DNA from: Andrena cerasifolii
Lineage: Eukaryota; Arthropoda; Insecta; Hymenoptera; Andrenidae
Length of the DNA stretch: 64,000 nucleotides
Assembly: GCF_050908995.1 (NCBI RefSeq)
Contig: NC_135132.1
Location: 5,389,001 to 5,453,000, forward strand
Direction: 5' to 3'
Under the pieces are notes generated by a model that worked only from the letters and a program-made list of their open reading frames with translations, searched no databases and was not told where the DNA came from. Each line of letters starts with the position of its first letter. Within the stretch, counting starts at the first letter, position 1. A program made the position numbers and the translations under genes. Shown one piece after another: positions 25,569 to 36,895 of this stretch.

Positions 25569-28312
25569 CCTCGCCACACCGATGGTGGGTCACTTTTGAC
25601 CCATGTTTACGCTTAAGCCCTTACATTACGTGAGGGTAATTTTGGCGATTTCTTACCCCCTCCCTCCCCTAGAATAATAATTCGTAAGATTTCATATTCC
25701 AACCCCCTCCCCTCTTCTCCTAGATGATATTTAGTATCCAAAAACTAGTTCTAAGGCAAGTACAATAAAAATTCCGATGCGGAGATTGAGATTGACATTC
25801 TCAGTGCAAAGCTTGTATTGACAGTGATTTGAGAGACATAATTTTGTTTAAGAAATTTTCTTTCGCGGTGGTGAAGGGAACTTGGTGATAGGAAGTCAGG
25901 TGGTAATGGAAATATCGTTCTCCGTCGCTGGAAAGAGGCAGGTCCTTTGTGTTCGCTGCAGAATGCATGGATTACACAAGCATATCGGTGCGACTGTGGC
26001 ATGCGATTGAATGCTGCCACAATGCACTATACGATATGTGATCTGTGCCCTATCGCTGTGGACACATGCGTGTGTACCGCATAATTGATAGATGCGCCAC
26101 AATCAGCGTATATGCGATCTGCAGGGATGATCTTCAAGGGTGTCGACTTTCATCCTCGTGACCTGGAGCTTCTGTACTTTTGATCCTTGTCAGAGAGCTG
26201 GAACAGCAGAATTCTCGATGATTTTTGAAACAATATCGATTCAATGTCGTGTAATAAATTTGCCAGCCTTAAGGGGTCTCTCTAGTTTGACATCCTGAAA
26301 ATAAGGCAAATTTTGGGGCAGCTTTTAAAAGAAGAGTATCGAGCATTACAATTCCAAACTTTGTACGTCTATTAATTGGCATTTGAAGAATGTGTTCACA
26401 TTTTATTATGCAATAATAATAACTTTTTTTAAGCTGCGGTGGTAGTAGTAAGAAGGGTTTGAAAAGAAGTTTGTTGCCGGCGAACATGATTCCGGCTGTC
26501 GTAATCATCCGAAACAAAAAACTCGTTAACCGAAGGGTCCAGTGCAATCAAATTCGGCTACTCACTCAAGACGCTTTTCCCCATTTTAAATCACTGATCT
26601 CCTCGAATTTGAGTGTCACAGACTCGAAGTGTGTGCTTGCAAATAAATATAGGGAAACTGAGGAGACACAGACCGGGTAGCTAAGTGGTATGGTGGAGGT
26701 AACCACTTCCAGCGTCCTCGAGCAGCTAATTCGACCTCTTGCTGACTATATCCCCTACTTTGAAATTGACGAGGCGCGACCCAATGACCCATGTACCGAT
26801 TTCAGATTTCGCAATCGATTTCCAAGACATTTGTAAATTCGCCAGACACAGATCAGGTTCACCCAGTTCGGAGAGTGATCCCGCGTCCCAGGGACGCGGC
26901 GAGATGGAAAATAGGTCCACCCAGATTTCCACCCCCTTGCGAGGAATCGGAATTTTCAAACCGTTAACTTTTAACGAATCAAGTTCCCGCGAATCGTCTA
27001 AGGTTAGAGGACTTCGCCCCGATATTTGCAATCTTCGCCTTTGACAGAGTAATTCGAGTCGGCTAAGAGCGTTGCCAATTTGCATACACACGGTTATCGC
27101 AAAACAACTTTCTTCCTCGCCCCCTCCCAACCCCCACCCCCTGCCACCCCTCCGCCGTCCCCGTTGCACGTAACAACTTGGAAACTCGTCGGTGCAGGTT
27201 GCCGCCAAGTTTACGGCGGTTTTCCTCAAAACGTGGGTCTGGGAGAAAAAAAAAACAGTAAAAAGGGATGGTAGAAAAAAAGCAGAAGGGAGTCGCGTCT
27301 TACGAAGCGAAACGTTCTCGGGAGGGCGAGAGAGAGAGGGCCGGCGGTTATTAAAGCGCGAGGGAGCGAGTCGTCCCTTTGTTTTCGCGCGGCCTCACGG
27401 CCCGGTTAAAATAACGGCTTATAGAAGCGTTAATACCGCGAATTTACAGTAAGGGATTTCTTGCATTTCCGCGACAGGGGGCGGGAAACTCTTTCGCGTC
27501 TTACGAGCCACGCTGGAAATCGTTGTACGGGCCACATTATAGCCGTAACGAAGATTTACGATGCACGCGACGTCCCCCGCAATATTTGCAGCGAATTTGT
27601 CATTTCGCCGTGCGGTTATTACTTTCTCGTTGTTGCCGGTCGCGGCGCTCCGACTCGCTGCGCTAAACAAAAAGGAGGTAATGCGTCGAAGCAGGTTGGA
27701 TGGCTGGCGAAATATACCTGCTACTCAGCTTATTCAGTGATTTGAGGCGGTTTAGGGATTTCGATTTATCTCGTCAGAAGTCTAATCATTTATTTCAGTT
27801 AAGAAGTATAGTAATAATATTTTTCTGCAGAAATATGGCGCAGGATGAATTCCGTTGGATTGTACGTTCCAAATGGAGCTAAGCAGTCCTTTAGCGTTTC
27901 GCGATCCGAGGCTTCGTTTCAGAGGTACAAGTGGTTAAAGTTTCGAGCAACTAAGTTATATTTAAATTGCGCGCGCTGGACTCTGGTCGTTGGACGCCGA
28001 AACTTTAATTGCTCGTTTCTTGGGAACGAAAGCTCGGATTGCAAAACGGTAAAGGACTTTTCGGTCCCTTTTGACACGAGGAGTTTATATGATGTGGCGT
28101 GTTGAATAAATTTCAGACACTCTACTTTTCCCTTTATTTGAGGTTAGGTTAACCGCTTCTCTGACAATTTAATTCCAACAAACCGCAAAAGAAAGAAATC
28201 TCTGACATCTAGGAGATGTCGTTTTAAGGCAAGGGAGTAATTGAAGTCTCTGCCTGTACATTCAACGAAATTAATTTACATACATGGGTTGTGGGTTAAC
28301 CTAAATCAGAAG
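25569..28312. other. Spacer with a CpG-rich block, no gene seen
   Basis: About 27080-28090 is CpG-rich. Reading frames up to 167 codons (minus, 26726-27229) are low-complexity or featureless translations. At 26270-26273 TTAA is followed by GGGGTCTCTCTAGTTTGACA, which resembles the left TIR of the TTAA hairpin at 40616; no partner end was found. Confidence 0.5.
26684..26758 (+). other. tRNA-like fragment, possibly tRNA-derived SINE head
   Basis: GGGTAGCTAAGTGGTA contains a perfect RNA polymerase III box A (TAGCTAAGTGG). About 45 bp downstream AATTCGACCTC resembles a decayed box B. The segment does not fold into a good tRNA by eye and has no clear tail or target duplication, so this is weak evidence. 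Confidence 0.2.
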
Positions 28313-28314
28313 TA

Positions 28315-28808
28315 CAGTGGCTCAAATTAATATTCGGACACTTTTTAAAATCGCATAACTTTTTTAGTATTGGTCCAAACAACTTGAGTTTTTTTGAGAA
28401 GCTAGAAGGATTAGTTTGCTAACTGACGCGTTTCGTCGTTTTGAAAAAAAATGTATTCGGTTGGAATAACGAAAAGAATAGTAAAAGTCGATTTTTAAAC
28501 TTTTTTTTGTAAGCTTGTAATGAAAATTAAAAAATGAATAGCGAAAAGAATAGTAAAGGTCGATTTTTAAACTTTTCTTGTGAGCTTGTAATGAAAATTC
28601 ATTTTTGTAGCTCACAAAAAAAGTTTAAAAATCGACCTTTACTATTCTTTTCGCTATTCCAACCGAATACATTTTTTTCCAAAACGACGAAACGCGTCAG
28701 TTAGCAAACTAATCCTTCTAGCTTCTCAAAAAAACTCAAGTTGCCTGGACCAATTCTAAAAAACTTATGCGATTTTAAAAAGTGTCCGAATATTAATTTG
28801 AGCCACTG
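28315..28808. mobile_element. Long palindromic MITE with TA target duplication (494 bp)
   Basis: TA at 28313-28314 and 28809-28810 flank ends CAGTGGCTCAAATTAATATT and its exact inverse. The arms run roughly 28315-28500 and 28615-28808 with few mismatches (for example the blocks AGTTTGCTAACTGACGCG and TAGAAGGATTAGTTTGC). On the left side a ~70 bp segment containing GAAAAGAATAGTAAA and TCGATTTTTAAACTT is repeated in tandem (about 28471-28600). No transposase frame is present. TA duplication suggests Tc1/mariner mobilisation. Confidence 0.9.
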
Positions 28809-28810
28809 TA

Positions 28811-30489
28811 TATATAACTTACACTTCGAACTAATTTTTTACTAAAATAATAATTATTTTTTTCAAGTTATAAGAAATTCTGTATATTATTTCGAAGGGA
28901 CACAAAATAGTGAGCAAACATTTTTCTCTTTGATACTTTATTACGGACCTACCGTAACAGCAAATGAAACACGATATTTATCGTTAAATTTCTCGTAAAC
29001 TGTCAGGTGTCTGCGCGAACAGTCGAATATAAATCAGATATTTTTCACTTCTCCACGCATCGGCAACGTTTCGTCAAAACTCACGCTTGCAAATAAGTCC
29101 ACGCGACGGACTACGACCACGACTTATTTATGCACCATGGCCGATGGCAATCGTGGCCATTGAAAATGGGAGTGGAAACAGGCTGCGTTCTACGGTTACG
29201 CGCGTAAATTGCAGAATAATATTTTTGCAACGCGTATACGTCATTTTAATTGAGTCAATTATTATCGGGCGATTTTTACGAAGAATTCGCGAACGCGCCC
29301 GGCAAACGGTCCACGTACGCACTCTTCCCTCAGGGGTGAAACGAAACCCCGGAATTCCTCATTTAATTTAACTAATTTGTTGGGATGTACGCGTGCACCC
29401 CTCGCCCTACTGTTCATATTTTTTGGTCGTGCTGCATTACGAGTCCCGCGTTCCAGGAAGAGGTTGCTTCCCGTTTCATCGATCGACACGCGGTATTATT
29501 CATCCCTCCATTGAATTTGTTGTTTTAGAAAAAACTTTTGATCTCTTAAAGAAATGATTTCACGAAGTTCCAGCGAAAGGTGACGGTATCGCTCGTCGTT
29601 ATCTTACTCTTACTCGATCACTGCTACCTCTTATCGCGATCGGAACGGAACCAACAAGTGCTGACACCTAGGGTGACTTTTTACCAGGTATAAAAGTGTA
29701 ATTATTGCGTTCCGATGAAAACGTAAATGCTTTTCAGTGAACTAAAATGACAGTGGCGTAAAGACAAATTTTTTTTTAAACTCTGGATTTCCTTTGGATT
29801 CTGAATGCTACTGTTGTTCAGGTACAGGCATCGTTGTTTGTCTTAGGACGTGTTTTACTTGCCAGGGAGAGTTTCATGTAGGTACCGATTTTATGAAAAT
29901 GAAAGTTCGTAGGTAGGTGGAGGATTATGGAGGAAAGATTAGATCCGTGCCTGAACTCGCTGAAGTTTTAGTTGCTTACAAGGTACTTAGAAAAAAGACA
30001 GTGTTGCACACGTCGATGAGTTGCATACTGCGAGCGGATCGATAATGGCAACTTGTGGACGATGTAAACTTCTGAATAATCGACTGAATAATCCCTTCTC
30101 GAGAGATCTTGTTGAGTTAGGCACGCTTTAGAGCTGCGCCACGATTAGCTTCTAAAAGGTTGGGGATGTTCGTTAAATGAAGAAGAAGAAACTAAATATT
30201 CGATACCATTATTGTGCAAAGTCAAGCATCCGTGCATAGTTTTTGTTGTGTTTCATATTACTCTGTTTATTATAAGTAAACAGTTAAGTTTATTATTGCT
30301 GGGGATGCTCGTAAAAGGCGAGGTGCAGCCAGTATGCTGTTACAACACCTGACCTTAATGCCAGGAATATTAATCAAGAATATATGTATGCAGAAATAGG
30401 TAGCTGGATAAATTTAGGTTCGCTAAAAACAAAGGAACAAATGGTCAGATATGTGGATCAGTATGTATGTTTGCTTTCAACTTTGGAGT
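28811..30489. other. Spacer, no gene seen
   Basis: AT-rich at first, then a mixed region at about 29090-29480 with frames open on both strands but no domain. Nothing else is recognisable. Confidence 0.5.
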
Positions 30490-30867
30490 GTTTGATATTG
30501 TTTGGAAAAGTGCTTTGACATGACAAAGTTTGAAGGAGTGCTGTGGCATGTTTGATAATGTTTGGAAAAGTGCTTTGACATGACAAAGTTTGAGGGAGTG
30601 CTGTGGCATGTTTGATATTGTTTGGAAAAGTGCTTTGACATGACAAAGTTTGAGGGAGTGCTGAGGCATGTTTGATATTGTTTGGAAAAGTGCTTTGACA
30701 TGACAAAGTTTGAAGGAGTGCTGTGGCATGTTTGATATTGTTTGGAAAAGTGCTTTGACATGACAAAGTTTGAGGGAGTGCTGAGGCATGTTTGATATTG
30801 TTTGGAAAAGTGCTTTCACATGACAAAGTTTGAGGGAGTGCTGAGGCATGTTTGATATTGTTTGAAG
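30490..30867. repeat. 60 bp minisatellite, about 6.3 copies
   Basis: The unit begins TGTTTGATATTGTTTGGAAA and includes GTGCTTTGACATGACAAAG. Six complete units, spaced at exactly 60 bp, run from 30490 to 30849, with a partial seventh. Copies differ at only a few positions, for example AGGGAGTGCTG versus AAGGAGTGCTG and GTGGCATG versus GAGGCATG. Because 60 is a multiple of three and the unit has no stop in any minus-strand frame, open frames of 94-147 codons appear on the minus strand; one reads a 20-residue repeat containing NMPQHSLKLCHVKALFQT. This most likely reflects the period and not a gene. Degenerate pieces continue to about 30920. Confidence 0.95.
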
Positions 30868-33812
30868 TACTGCTCAGCATTATTTGACAAAGTTTGAACA
30901 CTGTTTCAACTACAGTTTGGAAGTTAGACTTTTTACTATATATTTCCTGAAGACAAATGTAAATTTAATTCCGAAGAGTGGTAAGCAGGATGAAAATATC
31001 TGACTGATAAATTAACGAGACAAAGGTAGACTAAGGCATATGCAACCCGAGTTATACAGTGCTTCTGAAGTAAGAAGCTGCAGTTTCCGTATCCATCGAA
31101 CAATCGTCATGTCCAGCTGAGGCTGTTTCGTCCAGATTCAGCTTTAGCGCCGTTCAGGATCAAGGATACGAGGAGTTGTCCTTCGTGGCCAACGTCCATT
31201 ATACACTTTACTCTGTCAGTCTAATATCGTCCCGGGAGGGTGAAGGATTAACTTGAAATTTAATGGGTTTTCGAATTGCCATGGGAAGAGAGTCATTTGC
31301 GAGGGTGGTGCTCCGTATACAGGGATTTATGGTACCTGGAACTCTCTAAAAAAAAATGAAAATAAATAAGTAGGTATTGGGGGCTTAATGGTTTATTAAT
31401 TAAAGTGTGCCTTTTATAATGTTTAATGCAGTAATATGATCTTGTTTATACGGTAATATTTTATACAGATAAATTAAAGCTTATTTACTAATTTCTATAC
31501 TCTTTAAAAATGCTATTGACTAAACTGTACTTTCTTATTAATAAATTGTTATTTAATGCAAACACGTTTTGCGTTGAACCTTCACCACTATGTATACATG
31601 TGTACAGATTATTAAAGAAATCTGCCAGAATGTTATTTCACACTTCGCAAATATTTCACAGGAAATCTAACATCAGAACTCATTAAAAGATATGAAATTT
31701 TATATTCACCTTGGCAAAGGAACTGGTAAGAGTGCGAGTTGAATGACAGAATTTTTACGTCCCGTTCGCGCTGCCATGATCCATGTTGCAAAAAAAAAGG
31801 ATTTACTTGCAGAATTTAAAGGTTTATTTTTTACTCTTTGCCTCCACTGTGTTCCTTACTTCCAGGTTTATCTTTTCATAATTTAAATATCCATCTCTGT
31901 TAAATCGGGAAGCAGGAGCACAGAAAGTTTTGCAGAATTTTAAAATCCCCCGAAGAAAAACGGCTTTCCCTTGGGCGTACAATTTTTTACCTCAGGAATA
32001 ATGAATTTCCCCTTTTCGGTTGCATATAGTGTGCACTGCATCCTCCAGTAACGATTGTGGAAAATTAAAATTATTTAAACGGCTGCGTGATGTCTGAAGG
32101 GGGTTGAATTAAGTCACCATACATGGTGGCCCGTTAGAAACAGAGCAGTTCATTCTGTTCCTTGTTGCTAAAGATATAAACAAAGAGATCTTCTAACTAA
32201 ATTTACGTTTTCTTTTACTCTGAAAACATATCTGGTGCAAATAAAATTTAATCTCCAAATTCTTCAGTGTGCATTTTCCTCAACTGAACTTTTTCCCTAC
32301 TTTTAATGGGAAATATTATATCGATATATTTACTTATTAAATGCAGACGAAAATTATGATAAATTGGGGTCGGTAAACAGATGCTCAGAAAAGTATAAAA
32401 ATTTACATATTTCCAGACTTCACCTATTTTTTTTGCTCTGATCCATTAATAATTAACACGTACGTATATGTTACTGGAGAAACGAAGTCTTAGTATCACT
32501 GCTGTTATTTAATAATAACAAAAAAAATTAATAATTTATGGTGGGGAAAATTATTTAACAAAAACGTCTTTCACGGTTTTTTGGAATTCCACGAAAATTT
32601 TCACGGCTGGCTGTTATTTCGTGCATTCCGAAGTCAAGAAATCTCTGCACCGAAATATGTAGTAATATTGTTCCGCGAGGAAGCTTTGTAAATGCGCGGA
32701 AACGAGAAATCAGGAAACACTAGGTGGAGCTTGTTAAGGGAACTTCTTTGAAACTTCCCCTTCGACGCTGAACGTCTCTGTAAATTAGCGAGCACGGTCT
32801 TCGGGACGTGACTAATAAAAAGCGTAATAATGGCAGTTACCTACCGTTCCTATAACTCGAAACTGGTCGCGAGTGCTTCGCAAGAGTGATTCGTTATATT
32901 CATTCCCCCCGCTTCCCCTCCGCATCTCCGATTCCATCCTTTCAAAGAGCTCCAATTTAATTTTTTCACACTCCATATACGGGAATGAGGAGGAATCATG
33001 ATAGAGGTATAGGAAATAATTATCATGGCGATAATTATTATGGGCGACGATTACGATTTTGTTAAAAAAAAAATGATTTTCCGGGGAGCAGTGTAAATTG
33101 ATAATATTAAATGTAAAATAGATTATGCAAAACACATTAAAGCGTAAATCGTTTAGACGATATTTTCGACTTTCCATTGAACGCGGCGAATAAATAAGTG
33201 CATTAAGAATAAGGGTTGAAAATAGAAATTCAGAATATTTGGTGTATTCATTTATTTGTCGAATTTGGTAAAAGTCTTCATGAATGCGAGATTCTGAGGT
33301 CATTGACGTATTGTAATACAGTACGGAATTATATTATTTGAGTCGTTGAATTGAATATTAGAAGCCTGTGGGGCTTTGGACTGACTTATTACGATTAATC
33401 AAAAGAATGCAATTAAAAAATTAATTAATCGCGGCACTAGGTAATCGATAGTATGCGCAGGTAGGTCGACGAAGGGGACAAAGTGCTAGACATACTTTTT
33501 AATAGTATTTCACCTACCACACGCAGATTATAAAATATCGCACTTGGAATGAGGAATCAGGAATGAAAATGTAAAAAAATGTCGCAAGATTTTTAAAACC
33601 TTGTTTCTGAAGCAACTTCCTTTCTTTCTTCCGCATTTTCAAAATGACCGTCAAAAACTTGCACAGATACCAACCACTATACATGGTGGCTTAGTGCACA
33701 AATATTGTATGTCCACTTTTAAAGTTTTCGAGAAAAACAGGTTTAAACATGAAATGATACATGGAGGACCGAGATTCATAGTGCTGTAAGTCACTCGGTG
33801 TTTTCCGTAAAA
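30868..33812. other. AT-rich spacer, one candidate frame
   Basis: Mostly AT-rich DNA with no TIR element recognised. A 163-codon minus-strand frame at 32812-33303 is listed separately. Confidence 0.5.
32812..33303 (-). CDS. Unassigned 163-codon open frame
   Basis: The frame is unusually long for its AT-rich surroundings. The translation starts MTSESRIHEDFYQIRQINEY, is rich in Asn, Tyr, Phe and Ile in the middle (including FCIIYFTFNIINLHC, a possible membrane-like stretch) and charged near the end (KIKLELFERMESEMRR). No signal peptide, repeat or family is recognised and no promoter or splice context stands out. It could be an orphan gene, a decayed exon or chance. Confidence 0.15.
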   Translation of the reverse strand: MTSESRIHEDFYQIRQINEYTKYSEFLFSTLILNALIYSPRSMESRKYRLNDLRFNVFCIIYFTFNIINLHCSPENHFFFNKIVIVAHNNYRHDNYFLYLYHDSSSFPYMECEKIKLELFERMESEMRRGSGGNEYNESLLRSTRDQFRVIGTVGNCHYYAFY

Positions 33813-33814
33813 TA

Positions 33815-34036
33815 CAGTAGATTCTCGTTATAAGCTCGTTTCGACTATGCGTTGTATGCTCACTCGCTATCTGCACACTCTCTTGGAATCCATCGGTTGA
33901 GAGTCAGAGAACCCGAGAGTGAGCGAGAGGGGACTCATTCGCACAATACATTCATTCGCAGCTTGAAATAATCGACGTTATGCGTTGTAAGCTCGCCGCC
34001 AGCCCCGAGCGTGGAGCTTATAACGAGAATTTTCTA
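33815..34036. mobile_element. Tc1/mariner (pogo-like) MITE, copy 2
   Basis: TA at 33813-33814 and 34037-34038 flank TIRs CAGTAGATTCTCGTTATAAG and the inverse of TAGAAAATTCTCGTTATAAG. The right subterminal region, read inward, has GCTCGGGGCTGGCGG, matching the left subterminal region of the element at 20957. The two copies therefore belong to one family in opposite orientation. Both also carry a GAGAGTGAG / CTCACTCTC block. No coding capacity. Confidence 0.8.
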
Positions 34037-34038
34037 TA

Positions 34039-35317
34039 ATGTTTTGCGTTTACAATGTTTATATTGCGGTTGTGAAGGCTCAAAATACTACCATAATAAA
34101 TACGTATAGGTATATTTAAAAAATTAATAATTTCTATTTTTTCCACGGTGTGCCGATAAGAGCAAAGACACTTATTTTTAATCGAACTTACACCAGTACG
34201 TTTCAAAACCCTCTGCTGTTGTTAGTTAAGTTCTTAAGAGAAATGTTCTTATTTCTCAGTGAAGATGAAGTAATAACTTAATTGACTATGAAAGTAAAGA
34301 GATGGAGTCTTTAAGCCTTAAAAACTGATATTAACTCAAATAATAACAATTTCGACTTACACCACTATGATTCTCAGCCTTCCACATAAGATTCATGAAC
34401 ATACAACGAACAAAAATATAATTTTCGACGAATTTATGAAGTAGATACAAATGTGATTTTTATAAAGCGCAAAGAAACAGTCAACAACTATTTTTCAAAA
34501 AATTAAAAATTTCACAGAAAGCCGTCGATATGCTCCTAACCTCAAAAAGTGTTGCTTATTGAGCAGCTAACTTGAAAAGCCCAGAAATCGTGGAGATAGT
34601 CATTTGGTCCACCCCATCCCAACTCCCAAATTTCGAAACCCAACAGTAAACAGCGTATCGAGCATTCGCGAATTATTTATCGGCAGCAACTCGAAAACCA
34701 AATCTCAGCAAGCACCCAATTCCAAAGACTATTTTCGTGCTTCCTCCCGCCCGAAGTCCTTCATTTCCGCCAAACTTCCTACGCCTTAAGAACTATCGCG
34801 AAGCTGCTGCACATGGCGCAAGGGCATCGAAGAATCGCAGATTGGTAGGTATCAAGCTTCTGCGAGCATTCGATGCCCCGACAAAGCTCGGGGAGAGTAA
34901 GAAAAGCCATCCGTCTGCGGATGCTCTGGCATTCATTGACGAAGGATGGCCGGCCTGTACAAACGAAGGACCTTTTACTCTCGGCCGAGCAGCGCAGATA
35001 AAGCTGAAGGATCGATCCAAAAGCCCCCCACCACGGAACCACCCTCTCGTACACACGCAAGCGCAGCGACGCGAGAACCGTATTTATTATACATGTTTTA
35101 TGAACGGACACACGCGTGCAACGCCACTCGCGGAAAGTAATTTGTCCCTAGATGCGTAGGGACTCCTTTGAACCGGAGCCCACGCGCCTCTGACAAGGGA
35201 TCATCGCGAACTCTGTAATTCAAAAACTTATGGAACTTGGGAAACCCGCGGAGGATGTCTTGACGAAGAATATATAATATAATAGGTTTGTTGGATCAAA
35301 AGTAAAAGATTAAAGCT
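34039..35317. other. Spacer, no supported gene
   Basis: A region of about 34740-35160 is open on both strands with frames up to 140 codons, but the translations are featureless and overlap one another in four frames. The remainder is AT-rich. Confidence 0.45.
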
Positions 35318-35605
35318 CTAAATAAAATTTTACGAAATGGTAATCGAAATAAAATTTTATCAGATAATTATCAAAATAAAATTTTATCAAATAATTATCA
35401 AAATAAAATTTTATCAAATAATTATCAAAATAAAATTTTATCAAATAATTATTAAAATAAAATTTTATCAAATAATTATCAGAATAAAATTTTATCAAAT
35501 AATTATAAAAATAAAATTTTATCAAATAATTCTCAAAATAAATTTTTCCTAAATAATTATCAAATTAAAATTTCACTAAATGATTATCAAAATAAAATTC
35601 AAATT
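35318..35605. repeat. 27 bp tandem array, about 10 copies
   Basis: The unit is close to AAAATAAAATTTTATC followed by AAATAATTATC. Copies in the middle are nearly identical; the first (about 35325) and the last two are diverged, the usual pattern when edges of an array escape homogenisation. The 27 bp period keeps 71-codon frames open on both strands by arithmetic alone. Confidence 0.95.
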
Positions 35606-36405
35606 TTAAGGGGCTGCTTTTACAATACTGTGTACAGATAAAATGAACCTTGAGGGTGATTATTTTTTTGGTGATGGCTTTACTCAATTTTGGTAAATGG
35701 GGATGTTTATTTATCTTGCTCGAAATTGCAGTTTTGTGTTGGAATGAGTTTAAGAATCGTACATTGCGTTCGATGGGGGTTGTCTCAGTCGCGTTTACGT
35801 ATTGTTCGAACGTATCCGTCCACGTCTGAATGTTAACAAGATTCAGTCATAAGGTATTCCGGGGACGAAACGTGGATTTTCCGTGGCATCCTCGTGAATT
35901 TTCCCATTTCACGGACGATTTGTCCACAGCATAGAGCTTTGTCGCACGGGGTCAGTGCGCGGTGACTTTTTAAATCTCGTTTGGCGTTTCCTACCCCCTG
36001 CGATTTTTTCGTAAACCGATCATGAAAGGATCATGAAAGAAACTGTTTTTTTTTTCGCTAGGGCGGGCTACTTAACGTAGGTGTCTATTGAAATTATTTC
36101 AGATGAAAAGTAGACAGGATCTTTGCATAAATTGCGATGACAGTGTATTTTGATAGTTGTGTATTCAGTAGGTACTGTAATAGCAGTTAGATATTACGAG
36201 ATTTGCTGGGCGCCCAAATTATATTCTCGATATACAGGGTGTTACAAAAATGGGTGTGCAAACTTTAGGGGGATTTTACCATTTGACTTGTGAGGTGTAA
36301 ACTTTGTTACCTAACTGGTAAGATGGGATCTGACATACCCACATTTTTATTTCTATTTACACAGTAAAATTTTGACTTTTTGTTCGGAACAAAACATTCA
36401 AGTCT
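35606..36405. other. Spacer, no gene seen
   Basis: Mixed composition, no frame of interest. The 11-mer TATACAGGGTG at 36231-36241 recurs elsewhere and may be a relic element end. Confidence 0.5.
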
Positions 36406-36517
36406 TTTAAATAAAATTTCGAATAACGAATAAAAGTTAAAAATATTATTCGTCATTCGTTCGTTAACCCGAGTTAATTTTATTCGATACATAACGAATA
36501 ATTTTTTTAACTTTTAT
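36406..36517. repeat. Isolated unit of the adjacent hAT MITE
   Basis: This ~112 bp palindromic unit (GAATAACGAATAAAAGTTAA ... AACTTTTATT) is nearly identical to the two units inside the element at 36593-36887, but it lacks the AGAGATGGGC ends. It is probably the remnant of a second copy inserted nearby. Confidence 0.8.
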
Positions 36518-36592
36518 TATATTAATATAAGTGGTACGAATAATATCTTTGACAACAGCTGACAGCTGGATCTAACTTTTTGCACTCTGCTT

Positions 36593-36887
36593 CAGAGATG
36601 GGCAAAATTTTTATTTAAATAAAATTTCGAATAACGAATAAAAGTTAAAAATATTATTCGTCATTCGTTGGTTAACCCGAATTAATTTTATTCGATACAT
36701 AACGAATAATTTTTTTAACTTTTATTCGAAATTTTTATTTAAATAAAATTTCGAATAACGAATAAAAGTTAAAAATATTATTCGTCATTCGTTCGTTAAC
36801 CCGAATAAATTTTATTCGATACATAACGAATAATTTTTTTAACTTTTATTCGAAATTTTATTTAAATAAAAATTTTGCCCATCTCTA
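36593..36887. mobile_element. hAT-type MITE built of two palindromic units
   Basis: The ends CAGAGATGGGCAAAA and the inverse of TAGAGATGGGCAAAA are TIRs. The flanks CTCTGCTT (36585-36592) and CTCTACTT (36888-36895) agree at 7 of 8 positions, as for hAT. The interior is a tandem pair of ~123 bp units, each itself a palindrome around TTCGAATAACGAATAAAAG. There is no coding capacity. Confidence 0.9.
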
Positions 36888-36895
36888 CTCTACTT

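Noticed and set aside
30490..30867. CRISPR array
   Set aside because: The 60 bp units are directly contiguous with no spacers, and the context is eukaryotic.
30445..30901. Repetitive protein gene on the minus strand
   Set aside because: The three overlapping open frames follow from a stop-free unit with a period divisible by three. All of them are open at once, which argues against a selected frame.
35310..35552. Coding frames on both strands with a nine-residue repeat
   Set aside because: They are products of the 27 bp tandem array and are low-complexity on both strands.
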